A stretch of 64,000 bases of DNA, taken from NCBI RefSeq assembly GCF_014633365.1, contig NC_068352.1:30723310-30787309 (forward strand), written 5' to 3'. Position numbers and translations under genes: made by a program. Below are positions 1 to 9,994 of this stretch, piece by piece. This DNA comes from Diospyros lotus (Eukaryota > Streptophyta > Magnoliopsida > Ericales > Ebenaceae). The notes beneath the pieces are model-generated. The model ran no database searches. It was not told where the DNA came from and saw nothing but the letters and a program-made list of their open reading frames with translations. Positions within the stretch are counted from its first letter, which is position 1, and each line of letters starts with the position of its first letter.

Positions 1-896
1 CCTTACATACTCCTCGATGCCTCTTCCCACAAGTTGTGCAGGGAAGAATGTCAGCTATATTACCAAAAAACCCCGGTGCTCCTTTTCTTTTCTTATCATT
101 GCCTTGCCCCCGGGCTGAACTTGATCCCGTAGCGGTTGCCTGAACTGCCCTTAGCTCACTCATCTCATTCTCTATGATATGTGCCCTCTGCACCAGTATA
201 GCATAATCTGTGATCTGTGCACCAGCTAGGTGAAATCTAATGTCCACTCGCAACCCTCTTTGGAATTTGGTTGCCTTCTTCTCCTCAGTACATACTAACT
301 TAGGAGCGAATCGTGCCAAAGAGGTGAACTCCTCCTCATACTGTGCCATTGTCTTATTGCCCTGGGTCAGCTCAATAAACTCATATGTCTTCTGATCTCG
401 TACCCAAGCTGAAAAGTAATTGGCGTTGAAGAGCTCTCTGAACTCCGCCCATGTCGGCCCCCTGCCCACAAACCTTTGTCGAATTGTCTCCCACCACCTC
501 TCGGCCCCTCCTCGAAACAGATATGTAGCCAACTATACCCTCTGGGTGTCACCGCACCCTATCGTCCTGAGGTGCTTCTCCATTACCATCATCCACTCCT
601 TTGCGACCAAAGCATTGGTCCCTCTATGGAACTCTGAAGGTCTCAGTGTCATGAAGTTCCTCACCAACTGGCTCCTAGTATTGTCATCCATCCCTTGGGG
701 CTCCACTTCCTGTGACACCGGGTTTGCAGTCTGACCACTGACGTTCTCATTCATGACTGGTTCATTCCTCCTTCCAGGTGGTGCTTGCTCCTGTCTTCCC
801 TGATGCGCCATAAAATTCTCAAAATGCCTCAACATAGTGGCCATGGTGCCCCTCAGCTCACTAACCTCCTGGCGCAAGTCTGCCATTGACTCAGCT
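1..896 (-). pseudogene. gag: Ty3/gypsy gag, main part (outer family-A element), interrupted
   Basis: Capsid/nucleocapsid polyprotein segment of a minus-strand LTR retrotransposon. Reading leftwards from 886 it begins MADLRQEVSELRG and runs through a retrotransposon-gag domain (AERWWETIRQRF, then ELTQGNKTMAQYEEEF, then KKATKFQRGL) to the start of a CCHC-like knuckle, CTTCGKRHRGVC, cut by the window edge. One in-frame TAG (533-535, where Gln or Lys would be expected) breaks an otherwise open frame. The first roughly 45 gag codons lie at 12174-12330, beyond the nested element inserted at 896/897. Removing that element and one CAGCT copy joins a proline-rich N-terminus in frame with this segment. 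Protease and pol would lie left of base 1. Family assignment is confident; the protein is not functional as read. Confidence 0.88.
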
Positions 897-1487
897 TATA
901 ATACCCTATATTTTTGTGAAGATGCCATGTATTTTAAGTGAGTTTAAAATACCAAAAATATGTTTGAATTGACAACAAGTGATCGAATCAGTCGTAGGGA
1001 GTACCCTAGAGCTTAGATACCTAAGGTTAAAGGTATATTTTTGATGAGCGTCTCGAGGTGAGATTTATGACACTGAAAGAAATCAAATCAGAAATAGTTT
1101 TCGGTTAAGCTAAGTTGTAGCCTAAAAATACCGAATGATGGTAAGGGGCTTCCGAAAAATTGTATATATTGAGTAATTTTGAGTTATTAATTTTGGGATT
1201 TTAAGTATCTCGATAAATTTGATGTTTGAGGGTGTAATTGTAATTAGAAAATTATCCAAATGAAATAAGGATAACATTAAGAGCTTATGTGGTAAAATAT
1301 TGAAGTTGAGGACTTGAAATAAGGGCCAAAGTGTTATTTGAAAGAAGTTTGGGATTTTAGCTTGGATTTAAAAAGATCAATTCATTCTAGTTTTGGATTT
1401 CAAAAGCCACTCAATTATGGCTTTGAGTCTTTGGAGTCCATGGCTAAGATTTTGACAAGTGGCATAATGTGATTGGTTGGAGAAATC

Positions 1488-1496
1488 TATAAAAAG
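1488..1496 (+). promoter_or_regulatory. TATA box in 5' LTR
   Basis: TATAAAAAG, preceded by a non-coding AT-rich U3-like stretch of about 590 bases and followed about 60-100 bases later by a GA-rich leader. The same motif lies at 10586-10594 in the 3' LTR. It is the best core-promoter candidate; transcription would start near 1520. Confidence 0.7.
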
Positions 1497-1690
1497 GCAC
1501 CATGGGTTCTTCTCAAATCATTCCAACCAAGTTTGAGGAGTGAAGCACTCTAAGAGGAGGAGCTTTCTCTAGAGAGAGAGAAGGGAGTTCGGCAAGAAGG
1601 CGGGAAGAAAGCGACGAAGAAGCGGCGGAGAACGAGCCTCGTCGGAGTTGCGGGTCTTCGCCGGAATTTGCCAAAATCAATCAGCAAAAA

Positions 1691-1703
1691 GTGAGGTAAG
1701 TCC
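1691..1703 (+). promoter_or_regulatory. Consensus 5' splice donor in LTR leader
   Basis: GAG/GTAAGTCC with the exon-intron border at 1695/1696, about 200 bases after the TATA box. It is conserved in the 3' LTR (10793/10794). A possible acceptor is the ATTTAG ending at 3172, just before gag. Splicing would remove most of the LTR R/U5 and the PBS. This is a prediction from motif match only. Confidence 0.45.
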
Positions 1704-2320
1704 GACTTTTTTTGATAATCCTATAGAGGGGGAAGAGAGGGTCGCGTAGGTTCAAACGGGGGTCGAATCGGAGTTAAAACGAGGGAGATATGGCCGAAAT
1801 ACCAAACCGACGCGTTGCTGTCCGAAATCTGCTGTCTGCGCGTGAGTTACACGCGCCGGAAAATGCTTGCGCGTGAGGGCGCGTGGCCCGCCTTTCCAGG
1901 GCACGTGAGAGGCTTATTTGTCTCCAAATTTTCCAGTTATACCCCTAAATTAATACCCTTAAACTTTATATAAAAATATTTGATTTTAGGTTTACCAAAA
2001 CGTGTGTTTTCTACAGAAACCTAGGTCGTTTGCAGTGAAACCGTACCGTTTAAGAGATAAACCAATAAGGTGAGACTCCTATACTCCAAATCCTATTTCT
2101 TATTCTCTTATGAGAGACTATTATTACATGAGACGTGTTTCATGAAGTTCTTACACATAAACCCTCGTTATTCTCTTACGTGAAATCATGCTGTATATAT
2201 GAACTGTATTTTTTTGAAAAATATATGCTGTTGGCTTTTTAACTGTTGCATTTATAAAATTCGTGTGGCCATACTGTTGTACCTATTTGTTATTGGTCGA
2301 GAACAAAAGTCGGATATCCC

Positions 2321-2488
2321 CCGAGAGGCGCTATGCGTGCGCCATCGAGAAAGCTCTCGTGGGGAAGACCGTGAGTCTAAGGAATAACGGATGTGGTGCT
2401 TTCATGAGTGCTATGAGGTCGGGCCGAAGTGACATGGTTAGGGACCTCCCGAGAGGCGCTATGCGTGCGCCATTGAGAAAGCTCTCGT
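2321..2488 (+). repeat. Paired double-hairpin modules in LTR
   Basis: Two copies 128 bases apart. Each has a GGCGC/GCGCC stem with a 7-base loop (2327-2343) followed by a CGAGA/TCTCG stem with an AAGC loop (2346-2359). The second copy begins at 2452; its second stem is slightly eroded (TGAGA/TCTCG). Both are repeated in the 3' LTR at about 11420-11586. They lie in the transcribed part of the LTR. Confidence 0.7.
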
Positions 2489-3072
2489 TGGAGGAGGCTA
2501 ACGTGTTCACGAGGCACTTCGGAGTAGTTCTCCTTGTCTTCTCATACATTTTATACCTGATCATGCATCGATATAAACTATTTTTTTTTAGAGTTTCTCA
2601 CTAGAAGATACATCTTCTAATTGGACTATGTCCCTAGAATATTCAAACGTTCCAGGTTCGACGAGCGGCTCAAAGGGAAATGAGGTAGCTGAGGAATAAG
2701 TTTAATCTGCTGTCTGTATCATGTTTAGCATATTTTTGTTTATGTGCGAACCTATGTAATTTTGGATATGTTTAAGATGTTCAGTTATCACTTGATGATG
2801 TCCATGTAATATATTTTGTACACGTCTTGAACAATTTTATGATAAATAAAGTATTATAGTTGTGAAGCATATCAGGTTCGATCTAGCTTCCGCATTCGAG
2901 ATTTTAACGACTGTCTTAGCTATTCGATTATTGGGTTTGTTAAGCTGAGAAGGTGTAAATTAGGGTTTCTTGGGATATTATGTGATGTATGACAGCTATT
3001 GTGATATGAAAAATTTTTATATTCCCGAAATCCTAAGTTATAACACGCTCAAAAAAATTGGGGTGTTACAGT

Positions 3073-3084
3073 TGGTATCAGAGC
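3073..3084 (+). other. Primer binding site, tRNA-iMet
   Basis: TGGTATCAGAGC two bases after the LTR end; complementary to the 3' end of plant initiator methionine tRNA, the usual primer for Ty3/gypsy and copia elements. It fixes the element orientation as plus. Confidence 0.93.
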
Positions 3085-3251
3085 GAACCTAAGGAAAAGT
3101 TCGCATGTGGCTAGATGAGTAAAGCCACCGTAAGTTTTGGGAATTAGGTTAGGATTTTTTTGAAATATTTAGTAGCATACTCTTGTTGCTTATTCAAATT
3201 GAATTATGCCATGCCGTGATGATTTAATAGATCGCCCTGTCTTCTTGCCAA

Positions 3252-5033
3252 ATGGTGAATACAAGAAGGAACAGGCGCGAGAGAGGCAATGGCGAAGAAA
3301 GCAACACCAACCCATACCCAGGAGGTGGTGTGGAAGGTCAAAGTGATGCACGAGCTGACCTCGGTGAAGGCCGGATTGATAGGATCGAGAGAATCCTAGA
3401 AGGCATGGCTAGGCGAATTTTGGAGTTGCAGCCCGAGCAAAGAAGAGTAGATTCCTTGGAGAGGTATCTACGACAAAACCCACCAGTGTTTCAAGGAAAA
3501 CCGACAGATGACCCCGCCATCAGTGAATACTGGTTGGACCAAACTGAAAAGATCCTACAAAGATTAAGAATTCTGAATGAGGATAAGGTCGAGTGTGCGA
3601 CCTATATGCTGGAAGAAGAAGCTGCCCAATGGTGGAGGTCTATGCAGCGAGCGATACTTAACCGGACAGGATCTCAAGGGTCAGCAACAGATCTAGAATT
3701 GGGGGAGGCACCCCAGATGTTGTGGGAATGGTTTAAGGAGTTGTTCAACGGGAAATTCTTTCCCACTTGCTGGAAGTTGGCTAGAGCTCGAGAGTTTATG
3801 AACTTACGCCAAGGGCTAAATATGTCTGTGGCTCAATACAACGCTGAATTTTTGCAGTTAATCAAGTATATGCTGCTATACGGGATGGACGATGTGGAGA
3901 AGGGACGAAAATTCTTACAAGGCTTGCAAATTGAATTTCAACAGCTGATAAGCTTGGTCCATGTGGAGTCTTATGCAGACATAGTTTTCAAGGCTATGAC
4001 CGCTGAGGAGAATATGACACGGGTGGTAGAACTAAAGGCCACGACTGTTCAAGCTGGAGAACAATCAGAGAAATCCCATTCGACTATGGGACCTCGAGAT
4101 GGGAAGATCGTGAAAAAGGGCAAGGCATGCTTTAAATGCAAGAAGAGGCACCCAGGTAAGAGGTGCGATGGCCAAAGCATTGTATGTTACACCTGTGGAC
4201 AGCCCGGGCATACTTCTAGAAATTGCTCAAAGGGAATGGTCCAAGAAGGCAAAGCCATAGCAGCAACACCAGTGAGCGTGATCTGCTACAATTGCAACCA
4301 GCACGGGCACATATTGAGGAATTGCCCAAAGAAGAAAGAGCAGCCGCTAAAGATTGAAGAAGGAAAAGGGACTAGACAGGGGCGAGTCTATAATTTGACC
4401 AAAGAAGACGTGGAAGCAAACCCTGCAGTTATCCAATGCACTCTCTTCATTTTGGATACTCCTGTGCATGCATTGATAGATCTAGGGTCTACTCATTCTT
4501 TTATATCGCATGCTTTGGCTGGGAGTTTGAGAGTAGAAACCGAGTCTATGGGGTGTCTTATGGTGATTTCGACACCTATGGGAAAAAGTATGAAGTCCTC
4601 AGAAATGGTGAGGGGATGTGAAATTAGCCTGAGTAATGTTTGGTTCCAGGCTGATCTGATTCTGTTAGAAGTATATAACTTCGACATAATCTTGGGGATG
4701 GACTTCTTGTCCAAATACGACGCCAATGTAGACTGTCGTAGGAAGATAATGATCATAAGAAAACCTGAGGGATGGTGGGTTAAATTTCGGGGACAAGGCG
4801 ACCCCGAGGTCATAAAGATGATTTCGGCAATGAAGGCAGCAAAGTTGTTGAGCCAAGGAGCTCATGGATTCATAGCTTATGCTCAGTTAGAAGAAAGAAA
4901 GTTACCGAAGCTCAATGAGGTGCGAGTGGTACAAGAATATGAGGACGTGTTTCCAGAAGAATTACCGGGACTAGCCCCACCTCGGGAAATCGAATTCTCA
5001 ATTGAGTTAGTGCCAGGAACCCAGCCGATATGA
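3252..5033 (+). pseudogene. gag-pol: gag-protease and start of RT (593-codon open frame)
   Basis: Begins MVNTRRNRRERG, a typical chromovirus gag start, 182 bases after the LTR. Residues about 75-255 form the capsid-type gag domain (EEEAAQWWRSMQ, WEWFKELFNGKFF, NLRQGLNMSVAQYNAEF). Three zinc knuckles follow: CFKCKKRHPGKRC at 293-305, CYTCGQPGHTSRNC at 312-325 and CYNCNQHGHILRNC at 345-358. An aspartic protease follows, but its active-site triad reads Asp410-Leu-Gly instead of Asp-Ser/Thr-Gly, so it is probably inactive. The frame runs on through the usual linker ([19 protein letters not shown]) into RT and stops at a TGA (5031-5033) after VPGTQPI, where the family continues without a stop. Gag could still be made; pol could not. 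This copy has more intact coding length than any other in the window. Confidence 0.9.
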
Positions 5034-5884
5034 ATTTTGCCATACCGGATGGCTCTGGCGGAGATGAAAGAATTGAAGAGTCAGCTACAGGAGTTGACTA
5101 ATAAAGGGTTCATTAGGCCAAGCACGTCACCATGGGGCGCACCAGTGCTATTTGTAAAGAAGAAAGACGAGAGTCTAAGGATGTGCATTGACTACTGTTA
5201 GCTAAATAAGGCCACTATAAAGAACAAGTATCTACTCCCAAGGATAGATGAGTTATTTGATCAACTATAAGGTGCGAAAGTGTTCTCAAAGATTGATTTG
5301 AGATCCGGATATTATCAGCTGAGAATTAAACCCGATGATGTTCCGAAGACGGCATTTCGGTCGAGGTATGGCCATTTTGAGTACTTTGTAATGCCATTCG
5401 GATTAACTAACGCTCCAGCAGCGTTTATGGATCTTATGAATAGAATGTTCAAGCCCTACCTGGATCGGTTTGTGATCGTCTTCATAGATGATATATTGGT
5501 GTATTCTTCAAATGAGAGTGACCATGAGGAACACTTGAGAATAGTGTTAGGAACCCTCAGGAAACACCAATTGTATGCCAAGTTCTCGAAATGCGAGTTC
5601 TGGCTATCCCAAGTTGCATTTCTTGGCCATGTGATCTCAGCCGAAGGAATCTCAGTGGATCCAGCCAAGATTGAGGCTGTTCGAGGATGGAAGCAACCAA
5701 CGTGTGTGACCGAAGTGCGAAGCTTTTTGGGATTGGCAGGCTACTATCGAAGATTTGTGAAAGGGTTTTCGAAAATAGCTGCACCTATGACGAAGCTCAT
5801 ACAAAAGGAGGTAAAGTTCGAATGGACTACAAAGTGCGAGGAAAGCTTTCAAGAGCTTAAGGATAGATTAACCTCGACACCTGT
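5034..5884 (+). pseudogene. pol: Reverse transcriptase domain, degraded
   Basis: Continues the same frame as gag. Motifs in order: [21 protein letters not shown], a damaged [16 protein letters not shown] (family: DYRQLNK), [31 protein letters not shown], and [13 protein letters not shown] with the catalytic FIDD at 5481-5492, then the thumb region [21 protein letters not shown]. Internal stops at about 5200 (TAG) and 5268 (TAA) fit Gln codons changed by one C-to-T transition. No frameshift is seen before the solo-LTR insertion at 5884/5885. It would have synthesised cDNA from the element RNA in the virus-like particle; it is now inactive. Confidence 0.93.
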
Positions 5885-6189
5885 TGATTAGTGGTTAATT
5901 TTGTAAAAATTTTGTTATAATTATACCCTTCTTTCGATCTTAAATATGGTTTAAATTAGATATTAATATATATTTTATGGTTATATGCAAGTTTAAATTG
6001 AAAGATAAATGAAATGAAGTTCTAAAGTAAATAATAATAATATATAAAATTATATATAATACATATACATCATTATATGCATGCATGTACTATATATATA
6101 ATATAATCTAATATATATGTGTGCTATGTGTAACACATATATATAATATATAATTTATTAATAATATTAAATTATTTTTTTTATTTTTT

Positions 6190-6345
6190 AGCCATGAAGA
6201 AATCGAATCTATGAAGAATTCAAGTCCATGAAGAAATCAAACCCATGAAGAATTCAAGTCCATGAAGAAATCAAACCCATGAAGAATTCAAGCCCATGAA
6301 AAATTAAAGTCTATGAAGAATTCAACCCCATGAAGAATTAAGGCC
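6190..6345 (+). repeat. Short tandem repeat, CCATGAAGAA-type
   Basis: About six imperfect copies of a roughly 25-base unit (variants of CCATGAAGAAATCAAACC and CCATGAAGAATTCAAGTC) inside the solo LTR, upstream of its TATA box. Confidence 0.85.
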
Positions 6346-6465
6346 TAATTTGAGCAACCCATGAAAGATATTATTTGGAGAAGGCCCAAGGATTATTTTT
6401 AATCCTAATGAAGATTAAAAAACCAATTTATAGAAATCTATTTTTATTTTTTATGTGAGAGCTTT

Positions 6466-6625
6466 ATTAGGTGTGTTTTTTAGCTAAAATCCATTTAACT
6501 ATTAGGTGGATATTATAGCTAAAATCCATTTAACTTTATGAGTGCTTTATTAGGTATGTATTTTAGCTAAAATCCATTTAATATTAGGTGTGTATTATAG
6601 CTAAAATCCATTTAACTTTAAGTGT
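6466..6625 (+). repeat. Imperfect tandem repeat, ATTAGGTG...TAGCTAAAATCC
   Basis: Four imperfect copies of a unit containing TTAGCTAAAATCCATTTAA separated by ATTAGGTGTG variants, in the U3-like part of the solo LTR. Confidence 0.8.
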
Positions 6626-6879
6626 GTGAGTGCCCATTAGATATAATTATGTCTAATTGAATAATTGAAATTGTGTGGTTTGTATTGCATCTTGTGGCCT
6701 ATAAATAGCTCACTTGATTGCATTTGTAAGTGTGATTATTATTCTTGAATAAAAGTTTAGTTGTTTCCTTATAATTCTCTCTTTGAGAATTGTTCTTGTT
6801 CTTTCTCATTTTCTTTAGTACTTTCTCTTATAATCTTACTTCTTTTTTTTTCTTCTTTGAAATTCTTATGTCATTTATT

Positions 6880-7075
6880 GTCTTTTAATTATTCACCGCC
6901 TAAATGGCCGGTTAGTTTATGCCTTTAAATTTCTGCAATTTTAATTCTTGTCTTTTAATTATTCACCGCCTAAATGGCCGGTTAGTTTATGTCTTTAAAT
7001 TTCTGTAATTTTAATTCTTGTCTTTTAATTATCCACCGCCTAAATGGCCGGTTAGTTTTTACTATTTTAATTCAT
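6880..7075 (+). repeat. 70-bp tandem repeat, about 2.8 copies
   Basis: The core CACCGCCTAAATGGCCGGTT recurs at 6894, 6964 and 7034 (period 70) within AT-rich spacer, downstream of the TATA box of the solo LTR. Confidence 0.9.
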
Positions 7076-7935
7076 GTCATTTAAATTCTGTTATTTAAAT
7101 TACGTCATTTAAATTCCTGTCAATTAACTTTCAAATAAAGATGAGTAGCTAAATCTAATCTTGGGTTAAGGCAAGGACAGTGTCCAACGCCAATGATTCC
7201 CAAAGAAAGCTGCGTTTTAAATAAGTAACATTAATTTAAATTTCAGTATGAGTGTGTATTAATTATTGAAAAATCACTAGGTTTGGATTGGAGCGTAAGC
7301 CTAACTTAGAGCTTTCATGCCATGTATGAGAGTTACTAGAACTGGAAACGCTATCATACCCAAACTCGGATGATTAATTTAGTTGTTTTGTGTATTAATT
7401 GCAATTGAATTTATGGTGGTTACTTAAATTAGAATCCCGCATATCATGTATGGGGATTGCTTAACCTAGAACTATCATCATCTCTAATTGCATTTAATAA
7501 CAAACCATCATATCTGAAATTAAATTAATGTTGCTAATCTTTTATGCTAAAATTTAGGAATCAACGGATTGGTACTGAAATTGTCTTAACTCAAACACTA
7601 TCCAAATTCATATTTTTACGCTTAATGTTTATTTCAATTTCTTCCTTACTTTATTTTCTAGTATCTGTTGTTTAAAAAATAAAATCATAAAAAAAACCTT
7701 GTTGCCAATTTGTCCAAATGTGTGTGCGTGTGTGTGACATTCTTTTTCTTTTGCCATAAAAAAAATCTCTCAGTGGACGACCTAGATTCATCCAGAAAAA
7801 TATAAATTTAAATTTGGACTACAACTGCACTCGTACACTGGCGAGTATAAACCTCTCACCAAAATAAAAAAAATATAAAAGTTTTATTATGATTTGTTTT
7901 TATTGTGTTTTAATTGCAGGGTGAGAGTGCAGTCA

Positions 7936-9885
7936 CCTGTGTTAGCAATGCCTAGTGAGCCCGGTGGATATGTTGTATACACCGATGCCTCCAAGGTTGG
8001 TTTGGGATGTGTATTGATGCAGCATGGTCGGGTGATCGCATATGGATCACGCCAGTTGAAAAGATACAAAGTGAACTACCCAACACATGACTTGGAGCCG
8101 GCAGCGATGGTATATGCTTTGAAGCTATGGAGGCACTACCTATATGGAGAGACGTTCGATGTATTCACAGACCACAAAAGTCTAAGGTATGTGTTCTCGC
8201 AGAAAGAGTTGAACATGAGGCAGAGATGCTGGATGGAGTTCCTGAAGGACTACGACTGCACCATCTTGTATCACCCGGGGCGTGCCAATGTGGTAGCTGA
8301 TGCTTTGAGTAGGATTGTGCCTACTATTATGGCCGGGTTGATGGCCCAGGAGTGGCTACTAATTGAGGCTTTTAGCCTGATGACGATGAGTGTAGTGCCG
8401 AAGGGATCTTCTATCCTAGTAGCTGGCCTGGCGGTTCGACTGGATCTGGAGACCGAAATACGGAAGGCTAGTGGGAGTGACCGGCATATACGTCTATGGG
8501 TAAACGAACAAGGTCAGCCCAAGAGTTCAGATTTTGAGATGCGAAATGGTATTCTCAGGTTTCGGGGTAGAGTGTACGTGCCAAACCTTCGGGAGTTGAG
8601 GCAAAAAATTTTAGATGAAGCCCACAGAGCTAAGTATACCGTGCACCCAGGAGCCACGAAGATGTATCAAGATCTTCGGGAAATCTATTGGTGGCCTGGG
8701 ATGAAGGCCAGCATGGCTAGGAGGGTGGCACAATGTGATATATGCCAAAGGGTAAAGATTGAGCACCAGAAACCCGTAGGGTTGATGAGACCTTTGGAAG
8801 TTCCCGAGTGAAAATGGGAACATATCACAATAGATTTCGTGACAAGATTTCCAAAGAGTCGAAGGGGCTATGATGCCATTTGGGTGGTGGTAGACAGGTT
8901 GACAAAGTCAGTGCATTTCCTGCCTACGAGGATAGACTAACCAGTACGAAAATTCGCCGAGCAGTACGTAAAGGAAATAGTACGACTCCACGGTGCGCCG
9001 GTAAGTATAGTTTCAGATCGGGACCCGAGGTTCACCTTGAGATTTTGGGAGAGTTTACAGGAATGCATGGGGACTCAGTTGAAATTGAGTACGGCTTATC
9101 ACCCCCAGACTGACGGGAAATCGGAAAGGACAATTCAAACGCTTGAAGATATGTTGAGATCCCGTGCTCTTGATTTTGGAGGAAATTGGGAGGAGCATCT
9201 GCCATTAGTAGAATTCGCGTATAACAATAGTTACCACGGCAGCATTGGGATGGCTCCTTATGAGGCTTTGTATGGAAGAAAGTGTCGATCGCCTATCTGT
9301 TGGACCGAAGTAGGGGAACGACAGATATTGGGGCTCGAGCTTGTGCAACAGACTATTGATAAGATTCGAATAATCCAAGAAAGGATCCGAGCTGCACAAA
9401 GCTGACAAAAATCCTATGCTGACCAAAGAAGAAGGGATCTAGAGTTTGAGGTCGGGGATCTAGTGTATCTCAAGGTGTCACCCCAGCATTTAGTGACGCG
9501 TGGAAGCGGTAAAGGAAAGCTGAAGCCAAGGTATATAGGACCATATCCTATTGTGGAAAGAGTTGGACCTTTGGCCTATCGATTGGAGCTTCCGCCTAGC
9601 TTGTCCGGGATTCATAATGTGTTCCACGTCTCCCAACTTCGAAGGCATGTGCCAGATCCAACTCTCGGAGTTCGAGTGGAGACAATTGAGCTAAGGAATG
9701 ACTTGACCTACCTAGAGTCACCTGAAGCAATTTTAGATCGTCGAACTCAAGTGTTGCGAAATAAAGAGATACCGTTAGTGAAGGTTCAGTGGGGAAAGTA
9801 CTCGGATGACGAGACAACGTGGGAACTTGAGAAAACAATTAGGAAAAAATATCCTCATTTGTTCGAGGAAATGGAAATAGAGTAG
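7936..9885 (+). pseudogene. pol: RNase H, integrase and chromodomain, degraded
   Basis: Resumes pol after the solo LTR. RNase H runs from [18 protein letters not shown] through [14 protein letters not shown] to NVVADALSR. The integrase zinc-binding HHCC region follows ([10 protein letters not shown] and CDICQ, about 8620-8760), then the catalytic core with its Asp-Asp-Glu residues ([36 protein letters not shown]), GPY-like RYIGPYPIVERVGPLAY, and a C-terminal chromodomain (VKVQWGKYSDDETTWELE) ending at 9885. Stops interrupt at 8809-8811 (family Trp), 8938-8940 (Gln) and 9403-9405 (Arg), each one transition from the expected codon. The frame is otherwise continuous. It would insert cDNA, with the chromodomain directing it to modified chromatin; it is inactive here. 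Confidence 0.94.
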
Positions 9886-9981
9886 GAAATTTTTATATTT
9901 TCTTCCAGAAATTGTACGCAATAATTATTTAACCTTCAATAATGTTGAGTATGTTTCAAATTTAGAGGACGGAATTCTTTT

Positions 9982-9994
9982 AAGGAGGGGAGAA
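9982..9994 (+). other. Polypurine tract
   Basis: AAGGAGGGGAGAA abutting the 3' LTR; the primer for plus-strand DNA synthesis. An eroded palindrome (AAATTT...GGAATT around 9958-9976, with AGGA between) precedes it. Confidence 0.9.

Larger units (their letters stand above)
897..3070 (+). repeat. 5' LTR of the nested chromovirus-like element
   Basis: Starts TATAATACC and ends GGGGTGTTACA, immediately followed by the PBS. Its ends are fixed by the CAGCT duplication and by the match to the 3' LTR. It contains a TATA box (1488-1496), a purine-rich stretch (1555-1590), a consensus splice donor (1695/1696) and two copies of a double-hairpin module (2324-2359 and 2452-2487). Several short open frames at 2199-2604 lie wholly within this LTR, recur in the 3' copy, and look incidental. 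Confidence 0.95.
5885..7935 (+). repeat. Solo LTR inserted in pol
   Basis: A 2051-bp segment starting TGATTAG and ending GCAGTCA, flanked by the direct repeat CCTGT (5880-5884 and 7936-7940), exactly at the point where RT breaks off and RNase H resumes (codons ...STPV / SPVLAM...). No gag, pol or PBS is inside. TATAAATAG lies at 6700-6708 on the plus strand, with AATAAA soon after. TG...CA ends plus a 5-bp TSD identify a solo LTR. It is unrelated by eye to families A-D. The segment just before its end (TGCACTCGTACACTGGCGAG, 7817-7841 area) resembles sequence common in LTR regions of other plant retroelements; this is from memory, not a search. Confidence 0.8.

Noticed and set aside
2199..2604. 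Open frames of 60-113 codons in the 5' LTR (and 11296-11719 in the 3' LTR)
   Set aside because: They lie entirely inside the LTR, overlap on both strands, contain the hairpin repeats and have no domain; incidental.
7880..7921. TTTTTATTGTGTTTTAATTGCAG as a true 3' splice site making the pol insertion an intron
   Set aside because: Looks like an acceptor, but the CCTGT target duplication, TG...CA ends and LTR promoter motifs explain the 2-kb insertion better; there is no matching donor at 5884.
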